From positions 62,001 through 126,000 of the forward strand of contig ARYC01000439.1 of assembly GCA_000711775.1 (NCBI GenBank): DNA of 64,000 nt, in the 5' to 3' direction. Below the pieces are notes generated by a model that saw only the letters and a program-made list of their open reading frames with translations, searched no databases and was not told the DNA's origin. Shown one piece after another: positions 34,796 to 46,466 of this stretch. This stretch comes from Oxytricha trifallax (taxonomy: Eukaryota > Ciliophora > Spirotrichea > Sporadotrichida > Oxytrichidae). Position numbers and translations under genes: made by a program. Numbering within the stretch: the stretch's first letter is position 1; every line of letters begins with the position of its first letter.

Positions 34796-36966
34796 ATGGA
34801 AAATAAGTATTCAAGATAGAGATCTCTGAATAACTCAGCATATCTGGATTAATCATATCAATCTCAGCATTCTAATAAAAAACAGTAATTGAATTATTCA
34901 GTAGACTATTCAGACAATAAAATCTAAGGCAAACATCAGAATAATTCATCTAAAATATCAACAGGAAGGAGTCCATCATTAACTTCCGATAACTCTAGTG
35001 GGTCATTGATGCAAAATTAAAACATTTAATGGATGTCAAAATAAAGCAATTAACTGAAATAGAATGACTTAACTTGCTATTAGACAAGCAAAGAATCTGT
35101 TAGCAATTAATATTCAAATATTTTAAATTTGATAAAGGGAGTGCAGATAAATTCCAATTCAAAGTATCTAACTTCAGATAAAGTTAAGAAAAAACTGGAA
35201 TTTTAGATCGACAAAAAATCTAATGATAAAGCTATCAACGATAAGTTAAACAACAGCAGTTAGATATCAAGTAAGATATTAATTTTTGATAGTTTTTATT
35301 TTTAGATTTATTGAGAACTAGCAGTTAGTAGGTTGGTTTTATAAATGATAGTCCATTAAAGAGGACTTTCAGAGAACCATCACCTACATTTTAAACCAAT
35401 GAGATATTATTTTATTATTAAATGAGGTATTGAAGCCATAGATGGAGAACACAAAAGATTTAAGAGATCAATATCAATCGTCATACTCATCATTATATTA
35501 AACAGCTCTGGTATTGTTGCATTCTATTTTTATTAAGCTTATAGAGTTCTGAAAGAAAGCAAAACTCAAAGCCTTAAATTCATCCAGATGGGTTTGGAAA
35601 AAGAATTTCCTTCAACAAGTAGACAGAATCAAAATTAAACCTCAGTAATCTTAGGAATAAATCTACTCTACCACTTGGCAATGAAAGCATCTTGAGTTAA
35701 TAAGATAGATTTTACAGCAAAGTAATTAATTAATCTTAATCTAATCAAACGTAAAAATAAGCAAAACCTCCTATGTCATAAAGAATGATCATATCAAATA
35801 GAAGAAATAAGAGCAGTGTTGAAAATATTTTAAATAGCTCTGCACAGCTTAATAAAAAAGATACTTAATAATCTGAAAAAAATGTAATCCATTCCCATGC
35901 TTAAAAGAAGCATCATCAACGACCATAGACATCACTAATTAGTCCTAAGCAAAATTTGGGAGGAATTTTTAATTAATCATTAGACATTTCTAGGTCATCT
36001 AAAAATAAGCTGATTGATCAAACTTCAAAATCTATAAGTAATACACCTTAGTAAGCAAAACAACATTAGAGTTAGTATGCTAGTTAAAGTTTGAAATATG
36101 CAAATGAGTTTGATGATGAAATTGGTGCCAAGAGCTTTGTTGATTCATTAACTATCGATTATAAAAAGACTCTGAATGACTATAAGTATAAACTTACAGA
36201 AGAAGTTAGAAGGCAAGCAATTTCTAACTAGTTCAGTTAAATGAACACTCTCAGAGAAAGTAAATTAAAGTTAGAAGGAAAAGAAGAGACTAGTTTTGTG
36301 GAATGTCTTGGAGCAGACCCTTTTAAAGTCGTTCATTAATAGAAGAATAGAGCCAGATCAAAGAACTAGGATTTAATTCATAAGCAACTCATGAACACCA
36401 CTTGCAAGAGAGAAGTGGAGAAGCAGAAATTATTGTAAAGAAATGAAGATTTCGTGGCAACCTTTACTAATGACCCGTTCATGCAGGCTTATCAAAGCAA
36501 GTAAACAGGCCTCTCTCATTCAGAATTAAGTACTCAGTATAACACCAATTCAACTTCAAATAAAAGCGATGGTAGAAAAGAAATGTAACTAGCTAACTAC
36601 CTTAAAAGCTAAATCAATTTAAAACAAGAAGAAATGATGAAACAGAAGAAAACTTAACTAGTAGAAGAGCAGGCCTACTTATCACTTCTCAAGAAAAAGG
36701 AAACAAGAGAAAAGGCTAAATAGCTTGAAAAGTTAAAGTATGCCAAACAAGAAACCAAAGATTCGTTAAAGAGAAGTGAGCAGGAGAGAGAAAGATTTGA
36801 ACTGTAGAAAAAGATCCAATAGACTAAGGAGAGAGATCAGATTAGAGCAGCCCCAATCAAATAGCAACATAAGAATGATATACTAACCAAATATATGGAA
36901 TAAAATATCATGAGTGCAAGACAGCAGCCCAATCCAATGAAACTTATGAAATTCTTAAATCCATGA
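34796..36966 (+). CDS. Q/S-rich protein with long C-terminal coiled coil, 692 aa
   Basis: ATG 34796 to TGA 36964-36966. Introns are 35271-35305 and 35511-35544; a 23-bp IES with pointer AATGAG (35398-35403/35421-35426) lies between them. Coding is exactly 693 codons. The first ~330 residues are Ser/Asn/Gln-rich. Residues ~380-560 are mixed helical with LRESKLKLEGKEET and CLGADPFKVVHQQKNRARS. The last ~130 are a Lys/Glu coiled coil (LLKKKETREKAKQLEKL, QERERFELQKKIQQTKERD). The alternating motif NDPFMQAY / GADPF looks like a short duplicated element. No family is recognised; composition resembles ciliary or cortical structural proteins. It starts only about 100 bp after the previous gene's stop. 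Confidence 0.76.
35398..35426. other. Short IES, pointer AATGAG (23 bp)
   Basis: AATGAG at 35398-35403 and 35421-35426; removal plus the following intron is the only combination that keeps an open frame. Confidence 0.76.
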
Positions 36967-37086
36967 TAACTCATGTAAATTGTGTATTAAATGTGTGACT
37001 GTATTTGTTGACTATTTAATTATATAACGAAATCTATCGATTAATTTATTAAAATTAATTAAATAAATCAAGTACCAACACAAGAA

Positions 37087-37491
37087 ATGAACAGTGATCT
37101 CAGTGATTTGATTTCTCAAATGAGCATGCTCAACATTGACCATAAAAACCTCCCAAAGATCTTAAATTAGATAGAGGAAATTAGTCCTAACATTGGCTTG
37201 CAGAAGAATGAAGTGGAGACTATTACTAATCATCTATAATCCATGGCTATCTAAAATTAGTAAAATAAATAACAAAATGATGATAACAGCATGCTGGAAG
37301 ACGATAATGAAGGTGGAAATAGTGCTCATAATTTGGGATAAATGGAAGCTTATTCTGACGATGATTTAGTGTTTGATGAGCTTGGCAATATTTATCTAAT
37401 GAAGGACGTCATACTCAACATACTCAGTAACTATAAGAAACAGCAAGGACATTCATCCATTTATCAATTTGGATTTTCAATTTCCAATTGA
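37087..37491 (+). CDS. Small acidic protein, 134 aa
   Basis: ATG 37087 to TGA 37489-37491 without interruption. MNSDLSDLISQMSMLNIDHKNLPK starts a helical N-terminus, followed by a Gln/Asn/Asp linker and a well-defined acidic patch (LEDDNEGG; AYSDDDLVFDELGNIYL). No signal peptide, no membrane span. Not recognised. The DDDLVFDELGNIY segment looks like a short conserved peptide motif. The 350 bp after it (37492-37842) are AT-rich with no supportable gene. Confidence 0.65.
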
Positions 37492-37842
37492 AAATTAATG
37501 TATAATTCCGAGTAATAAGATGACAATGAGATGAAAGACTGATGGAGTGATCTGATTACTATTAATTCTTATTGAATTCGTCCTAAAAATGGTTTTACTT
37601 GATCTATTCTTCCTCTCAATGATTATAAGATTATTTGTATTGATATATTTTTAGCTTTAAGAATGTTAATTAAATTTCAATTCTTTCAGCTATAAAAATA
37701 ACCATCTTTTTCATAGGGGCTCACTTGTGTAATTTGAGATATCTAATTTCAGTTTATTAGCATTATTATACTTGATTAAAACTGATCAGATTGTCAACAT
37801 GAAGCTAATATTATGCAGCAATCTTTATAATCTTTAATAAAA

Positions 37843-39457
37843 ATGGATATAAAATGTGTATTTTATTCTGAGTTCAACATAAAAACAGGTCCTGAACTCC
37901 TCTATTAATACCCTCATAAGTAAAATTAGGAACATTAATAACTATTTTTATAGTTTCTTGAGTGAGTCTGAGTTTAAAACATTGTCTTTTTATGTGATAC
38001 CTAATAAGGAACTTTGTGGAAAGATATCAGTATTAAAGTATGATAATGATAGTATGTATATGGGCTTACCAGTAGAAATCCTAAACGAAAGAAAGTATGA
38101 GCGTAGATCTTATGAATTTAACTTTGGCATAATTATCAAGCCAGAAGAGTACCAAGATAAAACAAAGAGAAACATCTACGAATAAATGCTAAGGAAAATG
38201 GCTACATATTTGACCATTCTTGAAGTTGATCATGAATTCCTTTGGCTTGGAGAGAGGAAGAAGTCATTATAAAATTTAGTAATGAAACTCTACGATAAAC
38301 TCGTTTCTGTGTAGAGCATCCACGATATAAGCTTTTGCCTGCCTTTTGATTATCAAAATAGCTTTATGTTTCAATTTCAATGCAAACATGATGACCCCTA
38401 ACAAGTTAGAACATTTGATGTACCCATATTCATAAACTTAGAAATTTACAACAAGTATGATGAAATTGTGGAATTAACAAGTGATATTTTATAATAAAAA
38501 ATAAGGCCATTAATAGATGGCAAGAGACACATTAAGTAGATATCTGAAGATTCAAAGATTGATATTGATATAGTGATTTAGTGCATCAAAACTATGGTGT
38601 TTTATGGTGTAGTAGCAGTTATTGATATCTTTCAGTATTCTAATATCTATTCTGCAACTCAAAATATAATAAAGTTGTCTTAATTTACTGTAGAGGATAA
38701 TCTCTGTGATAAATGCTAGAAATATGTCTATAATAGAATACAGCAAGAAGTGGCAAATGATCTTTTGCTTGGTAATTTAGTTGCCTAAAATTAAGAAGAA
38801 TTGATGATTGATGATGACGAAGAGGATGATGATGAGTAGGATTTTGATATGCATTTTGATGGGGAATAAAGAAAGACGCTTATAGATTAAATTAAAAGGA
38901 TCAAAGATAAGGAGATTAGAATTACTAAGGATAAAACTTCTAAACAAGCTATGTAGATTTAATATGAGATTTCCAGGTAGAAAATTATTTAATTATATTC
39001 AGCAATCACTTCAGGGATCAGAGTAAAGGATGTAGTTGTGAAGTACTCGGATGAAAGCATTAATTACATGAACATCAAGTATTTCATAGAGTTTGGCCTT
39101 CTTAATAACTTAATCTAGAGAAAACACAAATATGCGATACATACCAATCCATTCTAGAGTTAATTGGGTTAACTGCTTTCAATGAGATCTTAACAAGTTA
39201 TTTAAACTCCGAAGTAAGCCAATATAACTAACAATAATGTTGGTGCTTTTGATAATATCCTCAGGTCATTGACTCATGACTACTCTAATTTCACACCTTA
39301 TATATTTACCTAGGATCTTAATACATTCTCTAAAATTGAATAGTATATGATCTCTAATAATTGGAGTTTCGATTAAGTGTGTGTTGAATTTAAGATTTCT
39401 TAGTCTGAATTAGAGTCAAAATTAAAGCAAAAAGGATATGTTACTTATTACTAATGA
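37843..39457 (+). CDS. NPRL2: NPRL2, GATOR1 complex subunit, 526 aa
   Basis: ATG 37843 to TGA 39455-39457 with one 34-nt intron (37920-37953). MDIKCVFYSEFNIKTGPELLYQYP matches the NPRL2 start (IFYSEFH..GP.I.YQ.P). The family signatures YVIPNKELCGK, GLPVEILNERKYERRSYEFNFG, YLTILEVDHEF and, further on, PLIDGKRHIKQIS...CIKTMVFYGVVAVIDIFQYSNIYS follow in the right order. The C-terminal winged-helix part (IKYFIEFGLLNNLIQRKHKYA) is present. An acidic insert (LMIDDDEEDDDEQDFDMHFDG) of ~60 residues sits before it, and the tail is longer than in animals (about 380 aa). NPRL2 with NPRL3 and DEPDC5 forms GATOR1, the Rag GTPase-activating complex that restrains TORC1 on amino-acid starvation. It has no IES. 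Confidence 0.94.
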
Positions 39458-39579
39458 TAAAATTATTATTCAATTGTTTTATTATGCTACTTGAATGAAT
39501 TGGTAGAATTTATAGTAGATAAATAAATGAGTTTTAATTAAATGAGAGTAGGAAAATACTCTTGTTATATTATAGGTGA

Positions 39580-42393
39580 TCATGTCTGTCTGTTTTACTT
39601 CTTTCTTTTGTTTTCGAATTTCTATTTCTGATTCTTCTTGTATTTACCCAATTGCACCTTAAGCTTCTTAAGTTTTGTCTTTGTATTCTCCAACTTATCG
39701 TTTTAGGCCTTGAGTTTCTTCTGCTTTACCATGGCGAATGGCTTGTGCTTAAGCTTCTTTTTGTTTGTCTCTCCTCCCTTCTTCTTGTCGTGGTTCTTAA
39801 GATACTTCTTTTTGTGTTCAATTCTAGTGGCTTCCTTCTCTTTCTCCTGTTCATCTAACTTATCACGCTTAGTCTTTCTGAATGTGTTTAAGGTGTGAGA
39901 GTAAACGAAACCATGAACGTTTGCTTGATCATCTGAGTCTTCTTCTAATTCTGATGACTAAATTAGTAAAATTATTATACTTATTGTCATTCTTTAGTTT
40001 TATCAGCATTTCAAAATTAAAATCAAAATCATTATTTAGTTAAGTCCTCTTCTGCATACTATTTCATTTTTAGTTGTGCACTTTATTACATTATATAATT
40101 AATGGTTTTAATCTTATATACTAAATAATTTAAATTAGCAAGTTATAAAATGAATATAATTATTTACTTAACTGCAAATGTTGTAAGAATTATGGAATTC
40201 TAGCATGAGATCAATTAAATATATTAATATAAACAATTTTACTATTATTGTGGAAATTTTTCTTAATATCAAGACTGTTATCTTCTACTTCTGACATATC
40301 ATCACTATCTTCCAAATCACTTTGGTCAAGCATTGGCTTTTTCCTCTTTCCTAATAGCTTCTCACTTTTACCAAGGTTAGATTTTGATTTTGATTTTATT
40401 TCTTCATCTTCCTCTTATTCTTCTCCATCTTCCTCCTCTTCTTCTTCACCTTCTTCTTCACTATCATATTCAATACTAGAACCTTCTTCAATGCTGCCAT
40501 CTTCTACATCTTCTTCATCTCCTTGACTTTGATTTGATTCATCTTCTTCATCATATGAATCTTCCTCACCACTTTCACTGCCTTCTTCATCTTCATCATC
40601 AGATGATGCGAAGCCCTTTCTGTCAACTTTCTTAACAGCCTATCTGAGTTTAAGTACTCTGATTTTTCTTAAATCATCATCATCCAAGATTTTAGTTGAA
40701 GCTAAATTAACACCTTCTTCAATACCTTAGTGCTTTTGAAGTAAGTCGAGACCATCAATTCCAAAGTTTGTTCTCACCTTACCATATACGAGGTTTTCCT
40801 TGCTATTGTCTTCGTCTATCTTTGTGAATCTACCTCTATACTTCTTGGGTAGTAAGTTTGGGCAGACATCTCTGAAATAATTGATAAGTGACTTCGCAGA
40901 TGCTACTACTGAACTGTTTTTAAAGGTTCTAAAAAGACAAAGGTATTCAATTTGTGCTTCATCTAAAGCCAACGGCATTCTCATCAAAATTTCTCTAATT
41001 GCATTCAAACCAATAGTGATGTGCTGATTTTAACAGTACTCAGTAATGTAATTTGAAATGATTTTCTCAACGATTGGTTTTATTTCTTCAGGAGGTACGA
41101 GATCATGACATGATTCAATAATCATGGCGAAGATTTCACCAATCTTATCTTTATCGTGGGATTGTAAGTATCTAATAATATGAGGGTAGAACTAAAGCAA
41201 CAAGAGTTGATGTCTTCCTATCAATAATATATAAATTAATTCATTCTTGATATAAGTCTCATCATTAGTAACTTTACTTCATATCTATCATTTGTCTTTC
41301 TAAGTTTGTTGAACATTTTCTCAACAAATGACTGAGAGTCGTTAATGAGATCAATAGGCAAGAAATCTGTGAAGGTCTTAACCTTATTTCTTCTCTTTTC
41401 CTTTCTCTTGTGTTGCTTAATAGCCTTGTCAACTTTACCCATTCTATTCTTGGTCATTTTCTTGGTACCTTTATATCTTCCCATAATTAACTTCTTATCT
41501 TCATCATCACTACTATCTTCTGACTCTGATTCATACACATAGTCGAGTACGAGGAAGAATTTGCATGCTGAAGCCACAACCTTTGGATTATATGATTTAT
41601 ATAGTGTAATTAAGTGAGAAAAGTAATATTAAGAAAATTATCATGAAGACAGCCTTGAGCAATGACGTTAACTGTCTTATCATCATTCCAGATCTTTCTC
41701 TTGTACAATTCAATCATCACATTCAGAGCTCTCTTTGTTGCAGTTTCATTGGGATCCTGCATCATCTCAAAAACGAAGTTTTATAGTTTCCTATTAACAC
41801 CATGATTACGATGTGTCTTATTTAGTTGCTTCAAATCTCCAATAATCTATGCATTCAAGTAATTTCTGAGTTCCTTATCCTTGCATTTGAACAATTTGAA
41901 GAAAACTGGAAGAATAAGAGTTGGGGAGACAACATCTTTTCCTCTTAAAATTTTGAGACAGGTTACCATTGTCATTCTGTTATCTGGGTGCAAGATAGTG
42001 TAATACTACTGCAATAAGTTGAGAAGTTCTGATGACAAAAATTCAACAATTGCTTCCTTGAACACTGCAGAAATCTACACAATAATATTAATGAAACATC
42101 ACAACACTTACATGACTGAAGAAAAGGCAGTAGTTAATGACATCTTCGTTTCTTTTACCTGGATTAACCTTAAAGTCCTCTAAGTTTTTCTTGAAAGTTT
42201 CAAAATGTAAACTGAACTCCTTTTTGTACAATTCAGGTTGTCTCTTGATTCTGTCTTGAAGAAGAGTTAAGGTTTGCTTTAAAGCATCTTCTCTGGCTTT
42301 TTGAGCTTTCTACTCTTCTGAAAGAGTCATTTAGAGTGGTTTAGATTTGGCAATCTATTAACTCTTTGATCTTTTCTTGCTAGGCTTTGTCAT
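39580..42393 (-). CDS. SDA1: SDA1, nucleolar 60S ribosome biogenesis protein, 828 aa
   Basis: ATG 42393 to TGA 39580-39582. An intron (42075-42111) and IESs with pointers ATAAT (minus), TGA, AATAGTA and a weak GA are removed; 2,487 nt remain. Family landmarks in order: [50 protein letters not shown] with an acidic [13 protein letters not shown] insert, then [41 protein letters not shown] and [10 protein letters not shown] long Asp/Glu stretch and a basic Lys-rich tail ([16 protein letters not shown]) end it. SDA1 is required for pre-60S maturation and export. The TGA pointer restores ISRMIGRHQLL, which matches the conserved ISRLVGIHEL. The C-terminal GA junction is the weakest part. ORFs on the other strand (40248-40526) are antisense of the acidic run. 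Confidence 0.9.
39950..39988. other. Weak IES candidate in SDA1, 2-bp pointer TC/GA (37 bp)
   Basis: TC at 39950-39951 and 39987-39988 restores frame and makes the total coding length divisible by three; the pointer is too short to be sure of its exact position. Confidence 0.45.
40057..40246. other. IES in SDA1, pointer TACTATT (183 bp)
   Basis: TACTATT at 40057-40063 and 40240-40246; joins the acidic block to [14 protein letters not shown] in frame. Confidence 0.68.
41221..41243. other. Short IES in SDA1, pointer TCA/TGA (20 bp)
   Basis: TCA at 41221-41223 and 41241-41243; removal rebuilds the conserved ISRMIGRHQ segment. Confidence 0.76.
41587..41641. other. IES in SDA1, pointer ATTAT (50 bp)
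   Basis: ATTAT at 41587-41591 and 41637-41641; joins GCLHD to [10 protein letters not shown]. Confidence 0.8.
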
Positions 42394-42511
42394 TAAATAT
42401 ATAAGTCTATTAATTATCAAAGTAGTATTTACTATATATTTATACACCCATCATTCATTCTCCTTGCTATTATTTGCCATAAATATAGACATTAGTAATA
42501 AATAAGTTAAA

Positions 42512-43434
42512 ATGAAGTAATAAATTTGTGAGAACGAGAAAGTATTCATTACTGAAGGGTTTTAGTAAGGGATAAGAAGAGACGGCAGAGGACCTCTTGA
42601 TCACAGATCTTACAAAATTAATTTGGGAACTATACCACATGCATTCGGTTCAGCTTCATTAATGTTTGGAGAAGAGGAAGTTTAGATAATTTGTGCAATT
42701 AAAGCAGATTTATAGAAACCATTACCATCAGAGCCAAAGAAAGGGCAAATAAAGTTTCATTTGGAATCATCATAAACTGGATCATCACTTTTCACAAGAG
42801 AAGAGCAATCTGAAATCATAAAGAACAGATTATTGAACATACTCTATACTCTGTATGGAAATATTATTGATAGAGAAGAATTGAATGTATTTGAAGGGTA
42901 ATTTTCATGGTTATTGAATGTTGATATTTTGGTCATGGAAGAGCTATCATTCCAGTAACTTGACTATATCGGTTTAGCTATAAGATCAGCATTCTTGGAT
43001 TTTTAACTTCCTGCAGTAAATGCCACTTTGTAAGTTTATTTCCTTTAACATTTATTAGGAACAATAACACTGGAAAGATAGAAGTTGGATTAGTTGAAGA
43101 GATTTATGAAGACCAAGATAACACTGATAAATTAGAAAGACTAAGGTCAGCAGCAAAAGCTCCTTTTCTATTTTCAGTAGGATTCATTAGACACGAAGTG
43201 TAGGATATTGTAGGATTCGATGCTGATGACTTTGAAATTCAATGCTTTGACTAGATACTTCACATATCAGTGGATTCTAATTTGAGAATTCATGGAATGG
43301 AACAATCAAAGGGAAATTCAATTTAACAAGGCTTAATGTTCTCTAAGTGGTTGACTTCAGGCAACTTATCAAAGATATTGAAGCCAAAGTTAATAGAGTT
43401 CGAAAGAATGAGCTCAAAATTAATTAGCTATTGA
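42512..43434 (+). CDS. RRP42: Exosome RNase PH-like subunit, RRP42/EXOSC7 type, 297 aa
   Basis: ATG 42512 to TGA 43432-43434 with one 29-nt intron (43030-43058). GIRRDGRGPLDHRSYKINLGTIPHAFGSASLMFGEEE is the RNase PH first half, with the R.DGR motif typical of exosome ring subunits. Then FEGQFSWLLNVDILVME and LDYIGLAIRSAFLDFQLPAVN match RRP42/EXOSC7 (W.L.VDVL...D...IA...AL..T.IP.V). It lacks the phosphate-binding residues of active bacterial RNase PH, as expected for a structural ring subunit. The product would sit in the nine-subunit exosome core for 3'-to-5' RNA decay. RRP45 is the main alternative assignment. Confidence 0.88.
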
Positions 43435-43530
43435 AATTTAATTTGTAATCTTTAATTTTATAGTATAATTATATGAAAGTGAATATTAATGCAGCATAAA
43501 TTAATCTTAATTATTCATTCATTCACTTAG

Positions 43531-45188
43531 TCAGTTTCTAACTCCAGCTTGGTTTGTCAAGTTTTGGGTGTGCTATAAGATTGATTGCATTCTTTAGAAC
43601 TTTTGTTTCCAGTCACCAATTTTGGCTTTGATTGATTTCCAGTCCTTGTTTAAAGCGTGGCTCTTAACAACAATCTCATCTTTTAATTGATCAATTTTAG
43701 CATCTATGATTCCGCATGCAATTGCTTCAATTGCCCAAATTTCAACATCATCAATTGAAATCTATAAACTTGTTTACAATAATTATTTTAATTACATTCA
43801 ATGTAGCTGCTAAATCTTAGAATTTATAATTAGATTGTTCAAGCTACAGATTGCAGACTTGAACATATTGCTTCTTCTTGATTATGTCATGATGATCAAG
43901 CTTCTCTTCTTCAATGAGTGATTTATACTGACTAACCTTCTCTTCAAATTCCTTGACACTGGTGTTAGTGAATAAGCTCATGAAATCGAAAACAGTCTTG
44001 TTTTTCTATAAAATTGTTATGTAATAAATGAACTTACCCCTTAGAGATCCTTGACAGCATTTAGTTACAAAATATCTGCGAAATCGAGGACATTTGGAAC
44101 TTTAATTGCAAGAATAACGCATCTCTTTGCTTCTTACTCAATTTGGCTGTTAGCTAAATCTGCATCCTTAACTCCTTCGAAAGTTTTCAGGTATGCTTGT
44201 AGGACATTGAATGCACCGTCTGACTCTTCATTTTTATCTAGAGCATGGGCACATGACCTCAATAATTATCTTCTCTGTTCTAGTGATAATTTCCATTCTT
44301 TAGAGATACTCTCAATATTCTTCAGGTTATCCACAATAATTTTCAATTAGTTGTTTCTGTCACATAGTTCAAATAGTCTCTAGAAGGAGATTGATTTCAT
44401 GGCTGAAGTTTCAGAGAAAATGCTGTAGATAAGCAAAATACTACAAAAAAGATATTAATTCTTGAATCATAAGATTGCAAATAGCAAAACGAGAATTTCA
44501 CATATAAAGATATACTTACGAGTTTACTTTTACAGGGAGTGCGTACTCTGATGCCTCAATATTGTTTAGAATATAATTATTTTAGAGGAAAATAATTAGA
44601 AATATTTAAAAATTAAGGTAATTTAGGTTTGCATAAACTTTAATACAAGGCAATTTAATTTATTTAAAACATTAGCTATGTTTTGTAAAATTTCAAAGAA
44701 CAATTTAATTAAATGATTTTATCAAATATATTGTTCAATTAATTATAATTTTATTTAACAAAAGTGTATTGAATTGTAGCTAATTTAAATACAATTAATT
44801 TTAATTTATTGTCAGATCATTCAATCTAAGCAATAATGTCACATAATTGATTGACTTGAGATATTAATTAAGCTTGTGCGTTTCTATCTCTCTTATTTTT
44901 ATCATCTTGCAACTTGAGAAGTGGTAAAATGAGGAGGACTATTCTTTGGATGGTAATGGGAGTATTTTTGTGGGAAGTAGGTAATCTCACTATCTCATCT
45001 TTCAATGAAATAATATGGTCAAGAATGCCACTGATATCTCCCTTGTCGTTCAAAGCTTGAAGTTTTTCTTCGAAATTTTCAAGAGCTGGTGCTGCTTGGT
45101 TTTAAACTGATTCTCTGAAGTTTTCAGTCAAGTAAGCAACAATATCACTTATTTGATCTTCTTATGATTGAGCTGACACAAAATGCAT
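43531..45188 (-). CDS. EIF3M: Eukaryotic initiation factor 3 subunit M (PCI domain), 415 aa
   Basis: ATG 45188 to TGA 43531-43533. Introns are 44441-44519, 44006-44037 and 43762-43795; a 265-bp IES with pointer ATTGA joins N- and C-terminal halves. Coding is 416 exact codons. The N-terminal half (ISDIVAYLTENF..., LDHIISLKDEIVRLP) is followed by the HEAT-like region YALPVKVNSILLIYSIF..., EWKLSLEQRRQLLRSCAHALD and the PCI domain with ISIDDVEIWAIEAIACGIIDAKIDQL and VVKSHALNKDWKSIKAKIGDWKQKF. The last part matches the eIF3m W.L...L..WK..L helix. eIF3m is part of the eIF3 octamer on the 40S subunit. CSN7-type PCI proteins are the alternative, but the N-terminal half fits eIF3m better. Confidence 0.87.
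44556..44825. other. IES in eIF3m gene, pointer TCAAT/ATTGA (265 bp)
   Basis: TCAAT at 44556-44560 and 44821-44825. Removal joins CDIIAQI to EASEYALP in frame; the insert is nearly all A/T. Confidence 0.84.
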
Positions 45189-45360
45189 ATTTAATTAATT
45201 GTACTTATTTATTATAATAACCTATATAATACTTGGAGTGTCCACTCATTCGATAAGAAATAGCTTGAAAGAGTAATTTAAACAAGGAAATATAATCAGG
45301 CCATGAAATAAGCTCATCAATGTGAATCTAATTTGACGAGTTAATTTCAATAACGGTTGT

Positions 45361-46132
45361 TCACTTGGTGGCAAGGAAAGACAAGATGCAAGTCAAGCAG
45401 CAGAGGCCAATACCTCCAACCCACACCCAGATAACAAGTCCGAGCAGGTATCTACCTTTGTAGATCAGCATACCTTTGCCAAGTGGGCTGTCAGCGAGGT
45501 CAGTGAGTTAGCTGTATGAAGCGTCTTTGTCTTCCATTAAGTAGTCACCTGAGCAAGCTTTTCCAGAAAAATAATATATTTAATGAAGGTTGGAATAAGA
45601 ACAAATAATTAAATTTTGAAATTTATATTTATAAGTTAATGCAAATAAAAACTATGTGCGTAAGTATGGCATAATGTTGAAAAATAAGCCTAAATAAAAG
45701 AATTCTTGATAATAATACATTGTTTTAATTTAATTTAGCTAATCTGTAGACGTGAAGAATGATGAGTGCAGCGAAAGCCAGGCAGTCATTCAAGCATAAG
45801 AACTGATAGATCTTAGCGAGGCCTACCTTCTTGGTGATGATGGCGAGGAGCATAATTCCACTTCTAACGGTTTCTGTAACGAATACTGCGAAATAGATCT
45901 TGAGAATGATGTCGAATCTCTCCTTCACATCAATCAAGTCATTCAATGTGTTTTTATCATTTGAAGCCTAGCACTTGTTATCTGTTTCTTTCTCCCACAA
46001 GAAGTAGCCTGTGGCAACAGTAAGTGCGATGGAAGCGCACAAGTAGAGAGTGAATTGAATTCCCATAACTACAAGACCCTTGCCAGCCTCTAGTCTGGCT
46101 GCGGGACTCATTGACTTTAGTTTATCTGACAT
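45361..46132 (-). CDS. Four-span membrane protein, 196 aa
   Basis: ATG 46132 to TGA 45361-45363 after removing a 181-bp IES (pointer AGCT, 45556-45559/45737-45740). 197 exact codons. Four hydrophobic segments: GLVVMGIQFTLYLCASIAL, YFAVFVTETVRSGIMLLAI, LCLNDCLAFAALIILHVY and LLGLVIWVWVGGIGLCCL. A Cys-containing loop (NKCQASNDKN) follows the first, and DYLMEDKDASYSQLTDLADSPLGKG is a hydrophilic loop before the last. The layout resembles a small tetraspan protein, but no CCG motif is present and the family is unknown. Codons are GC-rich relative to flanks, typical of high expression. The IES falls just after the third span. Confidence 0.82.
45556..45740. other. IES, pointer AGCT (181 bp)
   Basis: AGCT at 45556-45559 and 45737-45740; joins HVYRLA to CSGDYLM in frame. 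Confidence 0.82.
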
Positions 46133-46466
46133 ATAGTAGAATTAAATGTTAAATTATTATTTATTAAGGAATTGAAACCTATTTATACATGGAAAATAAA
46201 TTAAAACAACAATTGAAAATTTAATTAATTCAATTTATTGGATTAAATAACCATAGAATGTTCCATAATAACTATACAAAAACTTAAAAAATAAGTTAAA
46301 AATAGCCATAATTTAAATCTCTTTATAAATAAAATTCATTAACAAGATATTGAAACTGCTGGATTTTGCATTTAATGATATAAGTATCACTATAGCATTT
46401 AATTTATATGTGAAAATACTCGGTAATAGTTTGAATTTGAATAATTATATCAATAAACTTTATAAG
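46133..46466. other. Divergent intergenic spacer, AT-rich
   Basis: About 330 bp between the divergent tetraspan and phosphatase genes; no coding signal seen, presumably both promoters. Confidence 0.55.

Noticed and set aside
40248-40526. Plus-strand Ser-rich ORF
   Set aside because: Antisense of the Asp/Glu-rich stretch of SDA1.
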